A program made the position numbers and the translations under genes. A stretch of DNA of 64,000 bases from Geobacillus subterraneus (lineage in GTDB: Bacteria > Bacillota > Bacilli > Bacillales > Anoxybacillaceae), in NCBI RefSeq assembly GCF_001618685.1, contig NZ_CP014342.1:558001-622000 (forward strand). Reading direction: 5' to 3'. Within the stretch, counting starts at the first letter, position 1, and each line of letters begins with the position of its first letter. Shown piece by piece: positions 17,486 to 25,541 of the stretch. The notes below the pieces were generated by a model. That model saw only the letters and a list, made by a program, of their open reading frames with translations, was not told the DNA's origin and ran no database searches.

Positions 17486-19186
17486 ATGGAAAAGCGATGG
17501 CTCGCTCATTATCCGCCGTCCATTCCTGCTACGCTCGACTATCCAAAGAAAACGCTTTCTGGCTATTTGCGGGAGACGGCGGAACAATTCGGAGACCATG
17601 AGGCGATTGACTTTTTGGGCAAAACGATGACGTTTCGCGAGCTGTACGAGCAAGCATTGACATTCGCGCATTATTTGCGGACGATCGGATTGAAAAAAGG
17701 GGATCGGGTGGCGATTATGCTGCCGAACTGCCCGCAGGCGGTCATCAGCTACTACGGGACGCTCCTAGCCGGCGGCATCGTCGTGCAGACGAACCCGCTT
17801 TACACCGAGTATGAGCTTGAATACCAGCTGAACGACAGCGGCGCCTCGGTGCTCGTGACGATGGATCTTCTGTATCCAAAGGCGGAAAAGGTGAAAGGGA
17901 GGACGCCGGTCAAACATTGGATTGTCACGAGAATGCAAGATTATTTGCCCACGGTGAAGAAATGGCTGTATCCGCTTGTGCAGCGGAAGCAAAACATGCC
18001 CATCGTCCGCATCGCGGAAAGCGAAACCGTTCATCTGTTCCGCACGATCGTCAGTCAGAAGGAAACCGCTCCGATCGGGGTGGACATCGATCCGGTGGAA
18101 GATGTGGCGCTGCTGCAATATACAGGCGGCACGACGGGACATCCGAAAGCGGCCATGTTGACGCATCGCAACTTGATCGCCAATACGCTCATGTGTGCCC
18201 ATTGGGTGTATAAATGCGAAAAAGGAAAAGAAACGGTGCTCGGTGTGCTTCCGTTTTTCCACGTGTACGGCATGACGACGGTGATGAATTTGTCCGTGAT
18301 GATGGCGAGTAAAATGGTGCTGCTCCCGCGCTTTGATGTCAAGCAAACATTAAAAGCAATCGAGCGCACCCGGCCGACGATGTTCCCAGGCGCGCCGACG
18401 ATGTACATCGCTTTGTTGAACCATCCGGATTTGCCGAAATATGATTTATCCTCGATCAACGTCTGCATCAGCGGCTCCGCTCCGCTGCCGGTCGAGGTGC
18501 AGGAGCAGTTTGAACGGGCGACGGGCGGAAAGTTGATTGAAGGCTATGGGTTAACCGAGGCGTCCCCTGTCACCCATAGCAACTTCCTTTGGGATGGCGA
18601 ACGGGTGAAAGGAAGCATCGGCGTTCCGTGGCCGGATACGGACGCGAAAATCATTTCCTTGGAAACGGGTGAGGAAGCAAAGCCGGGAGAGCGTGGAGAA
18701 CTCGTCGTGCGCGGGCCGCAAGTGATGAAAGGCTACTGGAATCGTCCGGAAGAGACCGAGCAAGTGCTGCGCGACGGATGGCTGTATACAGGTGACATTG
18801 GATATATGGATGAGCGTGGGTATTTTTATATCGTCGACCGCAAGAAAGATGTCATTATCGCCGGCGGTTACAACATTTACCCGCGCGAAGTCGAAGAAGC
18901 GCTGTATGAGCACCCGAAAGTGCAGGAAGCGGCCGTGATCGGCGTTCCGGATCCGTACCGCGGCGAGACGGTGAAAGCGTTCGTCGTGTTAAAGCCGGGG
19001 GAGATGTGCAGCGAACAGGAGCTTGACGCGTTTATGCGCCAGCGCCTGGCTGCTTACAAAGTGCCGCGCATCTACGAGTTCCGCAGCGAATTGCCGAAGA
19101 CGACGATCGGCAAAATTTTGCGCCGCGTGTTGGTGGAAGAGGAGAAAAAGAAGCTTGACAAATCGGCAGAATTGCCCGTAAAATGA
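17486..19186 (+). CDS. lcfA: Long-chain fatty-acid--CoA ligase
   Basis: Activates long-chain fatty acids to acyl-CoA with ATP, the entry step to beta-oxidation. The 566-residue protein belongs to the ANL adenylating superfamily. The P-loop YTGGTTGHPKAAMLTH lies near 209-224, the A5 region EGYGLTEASPVTH near 352, the YTGDIGYMDERGYFYI and DRKKDVIIAGGYNIYPREVEE motifs near 432-470, and the catalytic-lysine motif LPKTTIGKILRR near 533-544. The start is the ATG behind AAGGGGGGATTGTG. It is first in the beta-oxidation cluster lcfA-fadR-fadB-etfB-etfA. I see no FadR box upstream of it; a FadR-boxed promoter lies at its 3' end. Confidence 0.95.
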   Translation: MEKRWLAHYPPSIPATLDYPKKTLSGYLRETAEQFGDHEAIDFLGKTMTFRELYEQALTFAHYLRTIGLKKGDRVAIMLPNCPQAVISYYGTLLAGGIVVQTNPLYTEYELEYQLNDSGASVLVTMDLLYPKAEKVKGRTPVKHWIVTRMQDYLPTVKKWLYPLVQRKQNMPIVRIAESETVHLFRTIVSQKETAPIGVDIDPVEDVALLQYTGGTTGHPKAAMLTHRNLIANTLMCAHWVYKCEKGKETVLGVLPFFHVYGMTTVMNLSVMMASKMVLLPRFDVKQTLKAIERTRPTMFPGAPTMYIALLNHPDLPKYDLSSINVCISGSAPLPVEVQEQFERATGGKLIEGYGLTEASPVTHSNFLWDGERVKGSIGVPWPDTDAKIISLETGEEAKPGERGELVVRGPQVMKGYWNRPEETEQVLRDGWLYTGDIGYMDERGYFYIVDRKKDVIIAGGYNIYPREVEEALYEHPKVQEAAVIGVPDPYRGETVKAFVVLKPGEMCSEQELDAFMRQRLAAYKVPRIYEFRSELPKTTIGKILRRVLVEEEKKKLDKSAELPVK

Positions 19187-19209
19187 AAATATGAATGATG
19201 GTTCATTCA
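19155..19209 (+). promoter_or_regulatory. FadR-controlled promoter of fadR-fadB-etfBA
   Basis: TTGACA (19155-19160), 18 bp and TAAAAT (19179-19184), both inside the last codons of lcfA. At the expected start site lies TGAATGATGGTTCATTCA (19192-19209), a perfect 7-4-7 palindrome matching the Bacillus FadR box. FadR bound here would block initiation until long-chain acyl-CoA releases it. Confidence 0.85.
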
Positions 19210-19245
19210 TTTGGCGGATGGAAAGTGAGAAAAGGAGAATCCATA

Positions 19246-19833
19246 TTGCGGAGGGAAAAGCCGAAATTTAAGCAAATCATTGACGCTGCCGTCGTCGTCA
19301 TCGCCGAGCACGGCTACCATCAAGCACAGGTGTCGAAAATCGCCAAGCAGGCCGGTGTCGCCGACGGCACGATCTACCTTTATTTTAAAAACAAAGAGGA
19401 TATTTTAATTTCGCTTTTTCAGGAAAAGATGGGGGCGTTCATCGAGAAAATTGAACAAGAGACAGAAGGAATTTCAAGCCCCCTAGAGAAATTGTATGTA
19501 TTGGTGAAAACTCATTTTTCCGCCCTCGCCGCTGATCCGCATATGGTGGTCGTGACGCAGCTTGAGCTGCGCCAGTCGAACAAAGAGCTGCGCCATCGCA
19601 TCAATGAGGTGCTGAAAGGATATTTGCGGCTCATCGACCGCATCATCATGGAGGGGATGGAAAAAGGGGAGTTTCGCCAAGATTTAGACGTCCGGCTCAC
19701 TCGGCAAATGATCTTTGGCACCCTGGATGAAACGGTGACGACGTGGGTGATGAACGAGCAAAAGTATGACTTGGCCGCCCTCGCCGATCCGGTGTACGAA
19801 CTGCTCGTCAAAGGGTGCGCCGCCGGACGTTAG
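19246..19833 (+). CDS. fadR: TetR-family fatty-acid regulator FadR
   Basis: FadR represses beta-oxidation genes and is released by long-chain acyl-CoA. The 195-residue protein has the TetR helix-turn-helix VSKIAKQAGVADGTIYLYFKNKEDIL near residues 28-53, almost the Bacillus sequence in memory. The C-terminal ligand domain carries VVTQLELRQSN near 103 and RQMIFGTLDETVTTWVMN near 160. I place the start at TTG 19246, 10 bases after AAAGGAGAA, because residues upstream of it are not part of the family and overlap the operator. It is followed 25 bases later by fadB. Confidence 0.92.
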   Translation: MRREKPKFKQIIDAAVVVIAEHGYHQAQVSKIAKQAGVADGTIYLYFKNKEDILISLFQEKMGAFIEKIEQETEGISSPLEKLYVLVKTHFSALAADPHMVVVTQLELRQSNKELRHRINEVLKGYLRLIDRIIMEGMEKGEFRQDLDVRLTRQMIFGTLDETVTTWVMNEQKYDLAALADPVYELLVKGCAAGR

Positions 19834-19858
19834 GAAAGGCAGAAAGGGGAGAGGCTTC

Positions 19859-20632
19859 ATGAATTTTTTTCGCGTAGCGAAAGAGGAGTTCGTCGCTGTC
19901 GTGACGTTTTCGCGGCCGCCGGCGAACGCCCTTTCATCAGCGGTTTTGAAAGAGCTTTCAACCGTGTTGGACGAGCTTGAGATCGACCCGGACGTGCGCG
20001 TCGTGTTGCTTCATGGCGAGGGGCGGTTTTTCTCAGCCGGCGCCGATATTAAAGAATTCACGTCCATCGCTTCCGTCGAGGAGGCATCCGGCTTGTCGCG
20101 CAACGGCCAACTCGTGATGGAGCGGATCGAACGCTTTTCCAAACCAGTCATTGCGGCGATTCACGGCGCCGCATTAGGCGGTGGGTTGGAGCTGGCTATG
20201 AGCTGCCACATTCGTGTGGTGGCGGAAAACGCCAAACTCGGCCTGCCGGAGCTGCAGCTTGGCATCATCCCTGGATTTGCTGGCACGCAGCGGCTTGTGC
20301 GCTACGTCGGCTTTGGTAAGGCAGCCGAAATGATGTGGACGAGCGAGCCGATTACCGGCGCAGAGGCTGTGCAATGGGGGCTTGCCAACAAGGCGGTGCC
20401 GGAAGAACGGCTTCTTGACGAGGCCAAAGCGCTGGCGAAAAAGATCGCCGCCAAAAGTCCGCTTTCCGTTCGGGCGGTTATTGAGTTGCTTAACGCCGCC
20501 AAGGAAAAAACGTTCGTTGAGGCCGTGCGCGAGGAAGCGGAATGGTTTGGCCGCGTGTTTGGATCCGAGGATGCAAAAGAAGGCGTGCAGGCGTTTTTGG
20601 AAAAACGGCCGCCCGTCTTTAAAGGGAAATAA
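19859..20632 (+). CDS. fadB: Enoyl-CoA hydratase (beta-oxidation)
   Basis: Crotonase-fold hydratase that adds water to trans-2-enoyl-CoA, 257 residues. The oxyanion-hole segment reads FFSAGADIKEF near residue 60, followed by the helix IHGAALGGGLELAMSCHIRV near 100-119, with the first catalytic Glu, and LPELQLGIIPGFAGTQRLVR near 130, with the second. The C-terminal trimerisation helix contains VFGSEDAKEGVQAFLEKRPPVF. The start has AAAGGGGAGAGG ahead of it. Position in the fadR operon with etfBA supports a role in fatty-acid degradation rather than in a specialised crotonase pathway. Confidence 0.93.
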   Translation: MNFFRVAKEEFVAVVTFSRPPANALSSAVLKELSTVLDELEIDPDVRVVLLHGEGRFFSAGADIKEFTSIASVEEASGLSRNGQLVMERIERFSKPVIAAIHGAALGGGLELAMSCHIRVVAENAKLGLPELQLGIIPGFAGTQRLVRYVGFGKAAEMMWTSEPITGAEAVQWGLANKAVPEERLLDEAKALAKKIAAKSPLSVRAVIELLNAAKEKTFVEAVREEAEWFGRVFGSEDAKEGVQAFLEKRPPVFKGK

Positions 20633-20696
20633 TCTTTGTCAATATCTGAATGTTGGAACATGAAACAATGTTCAATCAAACCGAGGAGGGAACGAC

Positions 20697-21473
20697 ATGA
20701 ACATTTTTGTGTTGATGAAACGCACGTTTGACACGGAAGAAAAAATCTCCATCGTCAACGGCAAGATTAACGAGGAAGGTGCTGAATTCATCATCAACCC
20801 GTACGATGAATACGCCATCGAAGAGGCGATCCAAGTGCGCGACAAACACGGCGGCGAAGTGACAGTCGTCACCGTCGGCAGCGAGGAAGCGGAAAAAGAG
20901 CTGCGCACAGCGCTCGCTATGGGCTGCGACAAAGCGGTGCTCATCAACATTGACGACGATGTCGAAGAGCAAGACCAATATACGACCGCGAAAGTGCTCG
21001 CCGAATACTTAAAAGATAAAAATCCGGATTTGATTTTGGCCGGCAATGTAGCCATTGACGGCGGCTCCGGGCAAGTCGGCCCGCGCGTGGCGGAATTGCT
21101 CGGCATCCCATACGTGACGACGATTACGAAGCTTGACATTGCCGACGGCGGAAAAGTGACCGTTGTGCGCGACGTCGAGGGGGATGAGGAAGTGATCGAA
21201 ACGTCGCTGCCGCTCCTTGTCACCGCCCAACAAGGGCTGAATGAGCCGCGTTACCCGTCGCTGCCAGGCATTATGAAAGCGAAAAAGAAACCGCTTGATG
21301 AGCTCGAGCTTGATGACTTGGATCTTGACGAGGACGAGGTCGAGGCGAAAACGAAAACGATCGAAGTGTTCTTGCCGCCGAAGCGGGAGGCAGGAAAAAT
21401 TTTGCAAGGCGAGATTGCTGATCAAGTCAAAGAGCTTGTCGGGCTGCTCCGCTCCGAAGCGAAAGTCGTTTAA
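20697..21473 (+). CDS. etfB: Electron transfer flavoprotein beta subunit
   Basis: EtfB binds AMP and, with EtfA, carries electrons from acyl-CoA dehydrogenases to the respiratory chain. The 258-residue protein shows the family N-terminus MNIFVLMKRTFDTEEKI, the segment PYDEYAIEEAIQVRDKHGG near 40, DLILAGNVAIDGGSGQVGPR near 105-124 (nucleotide region), and the C-terminal recognition-loop area NEPRYPSLPGIMKAKKKP near 183-200, which docks on dehydrogenases. A good ribosome site, GAGGAGGGAAC, precedes the ATG. It lies 64 bases after fadB and 75 before etfA. Confidence 0.95.
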   Translation: MNIFVLMKRTFDTEEKISIVNGKINEEGAEFIINPYDEYAIEEAIQVRDKHGGEVTVVTVGSEEAEKELRTALAMGCDKAVLINIDDDVEEQDQYTTAKVLAEYLKDKNPDLILAGNVAIDGGSGQVGPRVAELLGIPYVTTITKLDIADGGKVTVVRDVEGDEEVIETSLPLLVTAQQGLNEPRYPSLPGIMKAKKKPLDELELDDLDLDEDEVEAKTKTIEVFLPPKREAGKILQGEIADQVKELVGLLRSEAKVV

Positions 21474-21548
21474 AACGGCAGACGGTGCGGTTGTCGGCGC
21501 TCTCTAACGGACGGAAACCATGAACAATAAGGGTAGGGGGACTGAAAC

Positions 21549-22526
21549 ATGGCACGCAAAGTATTAACATTGGCAGAAGTTCGCGACGGATCGCTGCGCA
21601 ATGTTTCGTTTGAAGCGATCGCAGCGGCCAAAACGATCGCTGAAGGCGGGGAAGTTGTGGCGGCGCTCGTCGGCGATCAAGTGCAAGCGCATGCAAATGA
21701 GCTGATTTTCCGCGGGGCGGATCGCGTCGTTGTCGTTGAGCATCCAAACTTGAAATTTTATACGTCCGACGGCTATTCGCAAGCGATAAAAGCGGTGATC
21801 GACAAAGAAGAGCCGGAAGCCATTGTCTTTGGCCATACAGCGCTCGGCAAAGACTTGTCGCCGAAGCTGGCCGTGAAGCTGGACGCCGGCCTTGTTTCCG
21901 ACGTGGTGGCGGTCGAAGAAGCGGGCGGCAACATTGTGTTCACGCGCCCGATCTACTCCGGCAAAGCGTTTGAAAAGAAAATCGTCACTGACGGCATCAT
22001 CTTTGCGACGGTGCGCCCGAACAACATCGCGCCGCTCGACCGCGATGAATCGCGTTCCGGCAGCGTTGAATCGATGGCGGTCGAGATTAAAGATTTGCGC
22101 GCGATCGTCAAAGAAGTCGTCCGCAAAACGGCCGAAGGAGTCGACTTGACGGAAGCGAAAGTGATTGTCGCCGGCGGCCGCGGCGTGAAAAGTGCCGAAG
22201 GGTTCCAGCCGCTCAAAGAGTTGGCCGAAGTATTGGGCGGTGCGGTCGGCGCGTCGCGCGGGGCGTGCGATGCCGGCTATTGCGACTACTCGCTGCAAAT
22301 TGGTCAAACCGGGAAAGTCGTGACGCCAGACCTTTACATCGCCTGCGGCATCTCAGGCGCCATCCAGCACTTGGCGGGCATGTCGAACTCGAAAGTAATC
22401 GTCGCCATTAACAAGGACCCGGAAGCGAACATTTTCAAAGTGGCCGATTACGGCATTGTTGGCGATTTGTTCGAAGTCGTTCCGCTCCTGACCGAAGAAT
22501 TCAAAAAGCTGAAAGTGCATTCGTAA
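21549..22526 (+). CDS. etfA: Electron transfer flavoprotein alpha subunit
   Basis: EtfA holds the FAD of the electron transfer flavoprotein. The product has 325 residues, usual length. The C-terminal FAD domain is clear: [15 protein letters not shown] near residue 200, [20 protein letters not shown] near 235-254, [25 protein letters not shown] near 256-280, and [19 protein letters not shown] near 295-313. The N-terminal half is the variable domain that wraps EtfB. It is last in the fadR-fadB-etfB-etfA unit, closed by a terminator six bases after the stop codon. Confidence 0.96.
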   Translation: MARKVLTLAEVRDGSLRNVSFEAIAAAKTIAEGGEVVAALVGDQVQAHANELIFRGADRVVVVEHPNLKFYTSDGYSQAIKAVIDKEEPEAIVFGHTALGKDLSPKLAVKLDAGLVSDVVAVEEAGGNIVFTRPIYSGKAFEKKIVTDGIIFATVRPNNIAPLDRDESRSGSVESMAVEIKDLRAIVKEVVRKTAEGVDLTEAKVIVAGGRGVKSAEGFQPLKELAEVLGGAVGASRGACDAGYCDYSLQIGQTGKVVTPDLYIACGISGAIQHLAGMSNSKVIVAINKDPEANIFKVADYGIVGDLFEVVPLLTEEFKKLKVHS

Positions 22527-22534
22527 TCAGCCCA

Positions 22535-22567
22535 AACGGGTGGCGTGGCACGCGCTGCCCGTTTTTT
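22535..22567 (+). terminator. Intrinsic terminator of the fad-etf operon
   Basis: AACGGGTGGCG pairs with CGCGCTGCCCGTT (mismatches only inside) and is followed by TTTTTTC. Confidence 0.8.
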
Positions 22568-22589
22568 CTTGGATAAATTCCACCGCGAA

Positions 22590-22646
22590 GCGAATATTAG
22601 AAACGAGGCAAAATATTCGCGTCGTTTCAAATGTCCATGGTATACT
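22590..22646 (+). promoter_or_regulatory. trxA promoter with upstream inverted repeat
   Basis: An extended -10, TGGTATACT (TATACT 22641-22646), serves trxA. Upstream lies a perfect 9-bp inverted repeat, GCGAATATT (22590-22598) and AATATTCGC (22612-22620), whose right arm reaches the -35 region. It could be an operator. Confidence 0.5.
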
Positions 22647-22683
22647 TTGCTTGCAGCATTCTAGCATATGGGAGGGATTTCGC

Positions 22684-22998
22684 ATGGCCATTATCAATGC
22701 GACAGATCAAACATTCGCCGCAGAAACGAAAGACGGCGTCGCGCTCGTTGACTTTTGGGCGCCATGGTGCGGCCCGTGCCGCATGATCGCTCCGGTGCTT
22801 GAGGAGCTTGATCAAGAAATGGGCGACAAGGTGAAAATCGTCAAAGTCAACGTTGACGAAAACCAAGAAACAGCAGCGAAATTCGGCGTGATGAGCATTC
22901 CGACGCTGCTCGTGTTCAAAAACGGCGAACTTGTCGATAAAGCGATCGGCTACCAGCCGAAAGAAGCGCTTGTCCAGCTTGTCGGCAAACATGTGTAA
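22684..22998 (+). CDS. trxA: Thioredoxin
   Basis: Cytoplasmic dithiol reductase, 104 residues. The active site WAPWCGPCRM sits near residues 25-34, the cis-proline motif MSIPTLLVFKNGE near 71-83, and the buried Asp in the VDFWAPW strand is present. The start ATG follows GGGAGGGATTTCGC. The gene is monocistronic: a terminator precedes the promoter and another follows the stop. The B. subtilis orthologue is essential and stress-induced; an unassigned inverted repeat upstream could mediate control here. Confidence 0.97.
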   Translation: MAIINATDQTFAAETKDGVALVDFWAPWCGPCRMIAPVLEELDQEMGDKVKIVKVNVDENQETAAKFGVMSIPTLLVFKNGELVDKAIGYQPKEALVQLVGKHV

Positions 22999-23007
22999 CT
23001 TGGCGGA

Positions 23008-23040
23008 AGATCCACGGTTCGATGAACGTGGATCTTTTTT
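23008..23040 (+). terminator. Intrinsic terminator after trxA
   Basis: AGATCCACG pairs perfectly with CGTGGATCT, followed by TTTTTT. Confidence 0.92.
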
Positions 23041-23103
23041 ATTGGCATGGTGTTCTTTTCATCACGCAGAGATGAAACATGTCCTCATTTTAGCAAAGAC
23101 TTA

Positions 23104-23162
23104 TTGACAGTGAAAATCATTATCTATTATAATAAATCGTGTTAATGAAAATCATTATCAAA
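23104..23162 (+). promoter_or_regulatory. Fur-regulated promoter with two Fur boxes
   Basis: TTGACA (23104-23109), 18 bp and TATAAT (23128-23133) form a near-consensus promoter. A Fur box overlaps its core (23106-23124, 16 of 19 to GATAATGATAATCATTATC), and a second lies just downstream (23141-23159, 17 of 19). The TGAAAATCATTATC core is repeated exactly. Iron-loaded Fur should shut this promoter tightly. Confidence 0.88.
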
Positions 23163-23180
23163 ATAGCGGGGGGATACATA

Positions 23181-24386
23181 ATGTCCTGGAAATGGAAGTG
23201 GATGGCCGTGTTCACGGCCGCGGCGTTGGCGCTTGCCGCCTGCGGCCAAAGCGAACAGACGGCGAGGACAGAAAAAGAAAACAGCAATCAAACGGCCGTA
23301 GAGAAACAAGAAGAGACGAAAACGGAGACGAAAACGGAAGAGGAAAGCGAACAGGCGGACGTGGATTACGCCGGTGCCTTCAGCGAAGCGTTGGCGGAGC
23401 TTGATAAAGCAAAACAGGGCGCGACGGTTGATTTCGCGAAAGTGGAAAGCTTATACAAAGAAAAGCTGCAGCCGCTTGTGCAAAAGCGCGATGCAGAGTT
23501 GGAGGATACGCTTGACCAGCATATTACGACGGCATTGGCTGCCGGAAAAGACGGGTCGCTTGAGCCGATGGTCGTCAAGCAAATTTTTGATAAGTTGATG
23601 CAAAAAGTGTTTTACACGACGATCAAACACGAGTTTACTGAAGCGGAAGAACATTGGGCCAATAAAGAGGAAGTGAAAGAAGAGATCGAGGAAGCAAAAG
23701 CGTTTTACGCGATTTTGCAGCCGACGGTGGAAAAGCGTGATGCGGCCTATGGAACGAAGTTAGTTGACGCGATCAGCGGCGCGTTCGCGCAAATGGAGCA
23801 AGCGGTCCAAAACGACGATGCGCTGGCATTCGCCCTCGGCAAGCAAGTCGTCGATAAAACGTTGATGAAAACATTTTACTTAGCGAGCGGAGCGCTGCCG
23901 CACGGCTACGCGGCAAAGGCAGCGGCTGCGGCGAAAGAAAGTGCCGAAGAGGCAAAAGTGAAGCAGGCGGAAGGCTGGGCGTTTTATCAGTCCGTCTATC
24001 CATATATGAAACGGCATGCGGCCGAGGAAGCCGACTATATTTTGAAACAGTTCGACTTGCAGACGGACGTCAAAACGCTCGATCCGAAAGCAGTGAACCA
24101 CGCGTTCGTGCGTGGATGGGCGAAAGTGGCCCTTCATGAGTATGAAGAAAGCCAAGAAAATTGGGGGCAAGACAAGTCGGTGATCACCGCTTTAGAAGGT
24201 GCGCTTTTTATTAACATGATGGAAAATGATATCAAAACGCTGCTCGGCAACGAGGCCTACAACACCTTGAACGATCAAGCGACACACTACTTAGAAGCAG
24301 CGAAGGCGAAAAATAAAGCTGAGGGCGACAAATGGCTGCCGCAAATTGAAGCCGCGCTGCAGCAAGTGATTGAAAAAGCAAAATAA
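23181..24386 (+). CDS. Fur-regulated three-repeat lipoprotein, probable iron-binding partner of FTR1
   Basis: A 401-residue lipoprotein (lipobox LAAC, Cys21) with a Glu/Lys/Thr-rich linker (about 22-62) and an all-helical body. I see three repeats of about 80-95 residues. Their first halves align as LQPLVQKRDAELEDTL (97-112), LQPTVEKRDAAYGTKL (179-194) and VYPYMKRHAAEEADYI (272-287). The second halves align as KQIFDKLMQKVFY (133-145), KQVVDKTLMKTFY (221-233) and NHAFVRGWAKVAL (306-318). Repeats 1 and 3 end in HEFTEAEEHW (150-159) and HEYEESQENW (319-328), candidate metal ligands. The segment at 172-202 resembles residues 126-157 of the protein at 28761. Fur control and the nearby FTR1 permease point to iron capture. 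It is not a clear EfeO, although H319-E-Y-E322 would satisfy HxxE. Confidence 0.72.
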   Translation: MSWKWKWMAVFTAAALALAACGQSEQTARTEKENSNQTAVEKQEETKTETKTEEESEQADVDYAGAFSEALAELDKAKQGATVDFAKVESLYKEKLQPLVQKRDAELEDTLDQHITTALAAGKDGSLEPMVVKQIFDKLMQKVFYTTIKHEFTEAEEHWANKEEVKEEIEEAKAFYAILQPTVEKRDAAYGTKLVDAISGAFAQMEQAVQNDDALAFALGKQVVDKTLMKTFYLASGALPHGYAAKAAAAAKESAEEAKVKQAEGWAFYQSVYPYMKRHAAEEADYILKQFDLQTDVKTLDPKAVNHAFVRGWAKVALHEYEESQENWGQDKSVITALEGALFINMMENDIKTLLGNEAYNTLNDQATHYLEAAKAKNKAEGDKWLPQIEAALQQVIEKAK

Positions 24387-24395
24387 TCGCTGACA

Positions 24396-24421
24396 GGGGT
24401 GTCCGCAGGGCGCCCTTTTTT
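24396..24421 (+). terminator. Intrinsic terminator after the iron lipoprotein gene
   Basis: GGGTGTCC (24397-24404) pairs with GGGCGCCC (24408-24415) using G-U pairs, then TTTTTTT. A small CAAGTG/CACTTG inverted repeat follows. Confidence 0.8.
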
Positions 24422-24596
24422 CGCAAGTGTCAGCCGCACTTGATGGCGCCTGTGTCCTAAAACTAGTCTGCCGAGCCGGCTCGACCGCCTGTCTAGATAA
24501 ATGGGAACATTTAGTTTCCATCCGTGGCTCACGATGTTCACCGGCCGCTATGGTAAGATGCTAATGAACAGGGAATTTCATAACGGGGTGAAGCAT

Positions 24597-25541
24597 ATGA
24601 AAGTGATTGTGACCGGGGGAGCGGGATTTATCGGCAGCCATCTCGCTGCCTATTTGAGCGGTCAAGGATACGAGGTGGCAGCCGTTGATTGTTTTCATCC
24701 GTACTATCCCGCCGAACGGAAAGAGCGGCAGTTTCAGGCGCTTACCGGCGGCCGGGTGCCGCTTGTCCGCTTGGACTTACTTGATGGGGAACAGACAAAG
24801 CGGTGGTTTGCGCAGTTCCGTCCCGATGCCGTCTACCACTTGGCGGCGCTGCCGGGGGTGCCGTATTCGCTTGAGCAGCCGCTCACCTATATTGACTACG
24901 ATATTAAGGCAACGGTGAACGTCTTGGCGGCGGCCGGGGAAGCCGAGGTCCGCCACGTGTTGTTCGCTTCGTCTTCATCCGTGTATGGCGATCGCGGCAA
25001 TGTGCCGCTTAAGGAAGAAATGGCTGATGGGCGCGTCGTTTCGCCGTATGCGGCCGCAAAATACGGGGCGGAGTCGTTTTGCCATGCATACGCTCACCTC
25101 TACGGCTACAAAATGACCATTTTTCGCTATTTTACTGTTTATGGTCCGTGGGGGCGGCCGGATATGGCCATCGGCACGTTTCTCCGCCGGCTGATGAACG
25201 GCGAGGAGATCACGGTATATGGCTCTGGGACGGCGCGCGATTATACGTACATCGATGATATTGTCGCCGGCATGGTGGCGGCGCTTGATCGCAGCGGCAG
25301 CCAAAGCGAGGTATTTAACTTGGGCGCAGGGGCGCCGGTCACGATGGAACAGCTGCTTGTCGAGCTGCGGAAGCATTTCCCGGATATGAAGGTCGTGCGT
25401 GCACCGGAACGGAAAGGCGATGTCAAAGCGACGTGGGCGGACATTACGAAGGCGAAGCGGGCGTTTGGCTACGAGCCGAAGGTGCCGTTTGCTGAAGGGT
25501 TGGCCCGGACGGTGGTGTGGGCGCGCGAATATGAGCGGTAA
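24597..25541 (+). CDS. NAD-dependent epimerase/dehydratase (extended SDR)
   Basis: A 314-residue nucleotide-sugar epimerase of the extended short-chain dehydrogenase family, UDP-glucose/UDP-glucuronate 4-epimerase type. Motifs are the Rossmann TGGAGFIGSH (6-15), YHLAALPGVPYS near 80, the Ser motif FASSSSVYGDRG near 123, catalytic Tyr151 and Lys155 in SPYAAAKYGAE, and RYFTVYGPWGRPDMA near 180 with ARDYTYIDDI near 217. The start has ACGGGGTGAAGC ahead of it. It probably supplies an activated sugar to the downstream membrane and glycosyltransferase genes; the exact sugar cannot be told. It overlaps the next gene by 11 bases. Confidence 0.88.
   Translation: MKVIVTGGAGFIGSHLAAYLSGQGYEVAAVDCFHPYYPAERKERQFQALTGGRVPLVRLDLLDGEQTKRWFAQFRPDAVYHLAALPGVPYSLEQPLTYIDYDIKATVNVLAAAGEAEVRHVLFASSSSVYGDRGNVPLKEEMADGRVVSPYAAAKYGAESFCHAYAHLYGYKMTIFRYFTVYGPWGRPDMAIGTFLRRLMNGEEITVYGSGTARDYTYIDDIVAGMVAALDRSGSQSEVFNLGAGAPVTMEQLLVELRKHFPDMKVVRAPERKGDVKATWADITKAKRAFGYEPKVPFAEGLARTVVWAREYER

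Noticed and set aside
23181-24386. Annotation of the Fur-regulated lipoprotein as EfeO/M75 imelysin
   Set aside because: Three-repeat architecture and no N-terminal cupredoxin domain. One HxxE (H319-E322) exists, so a remote link cannot be excluded, but the name would claim too much.
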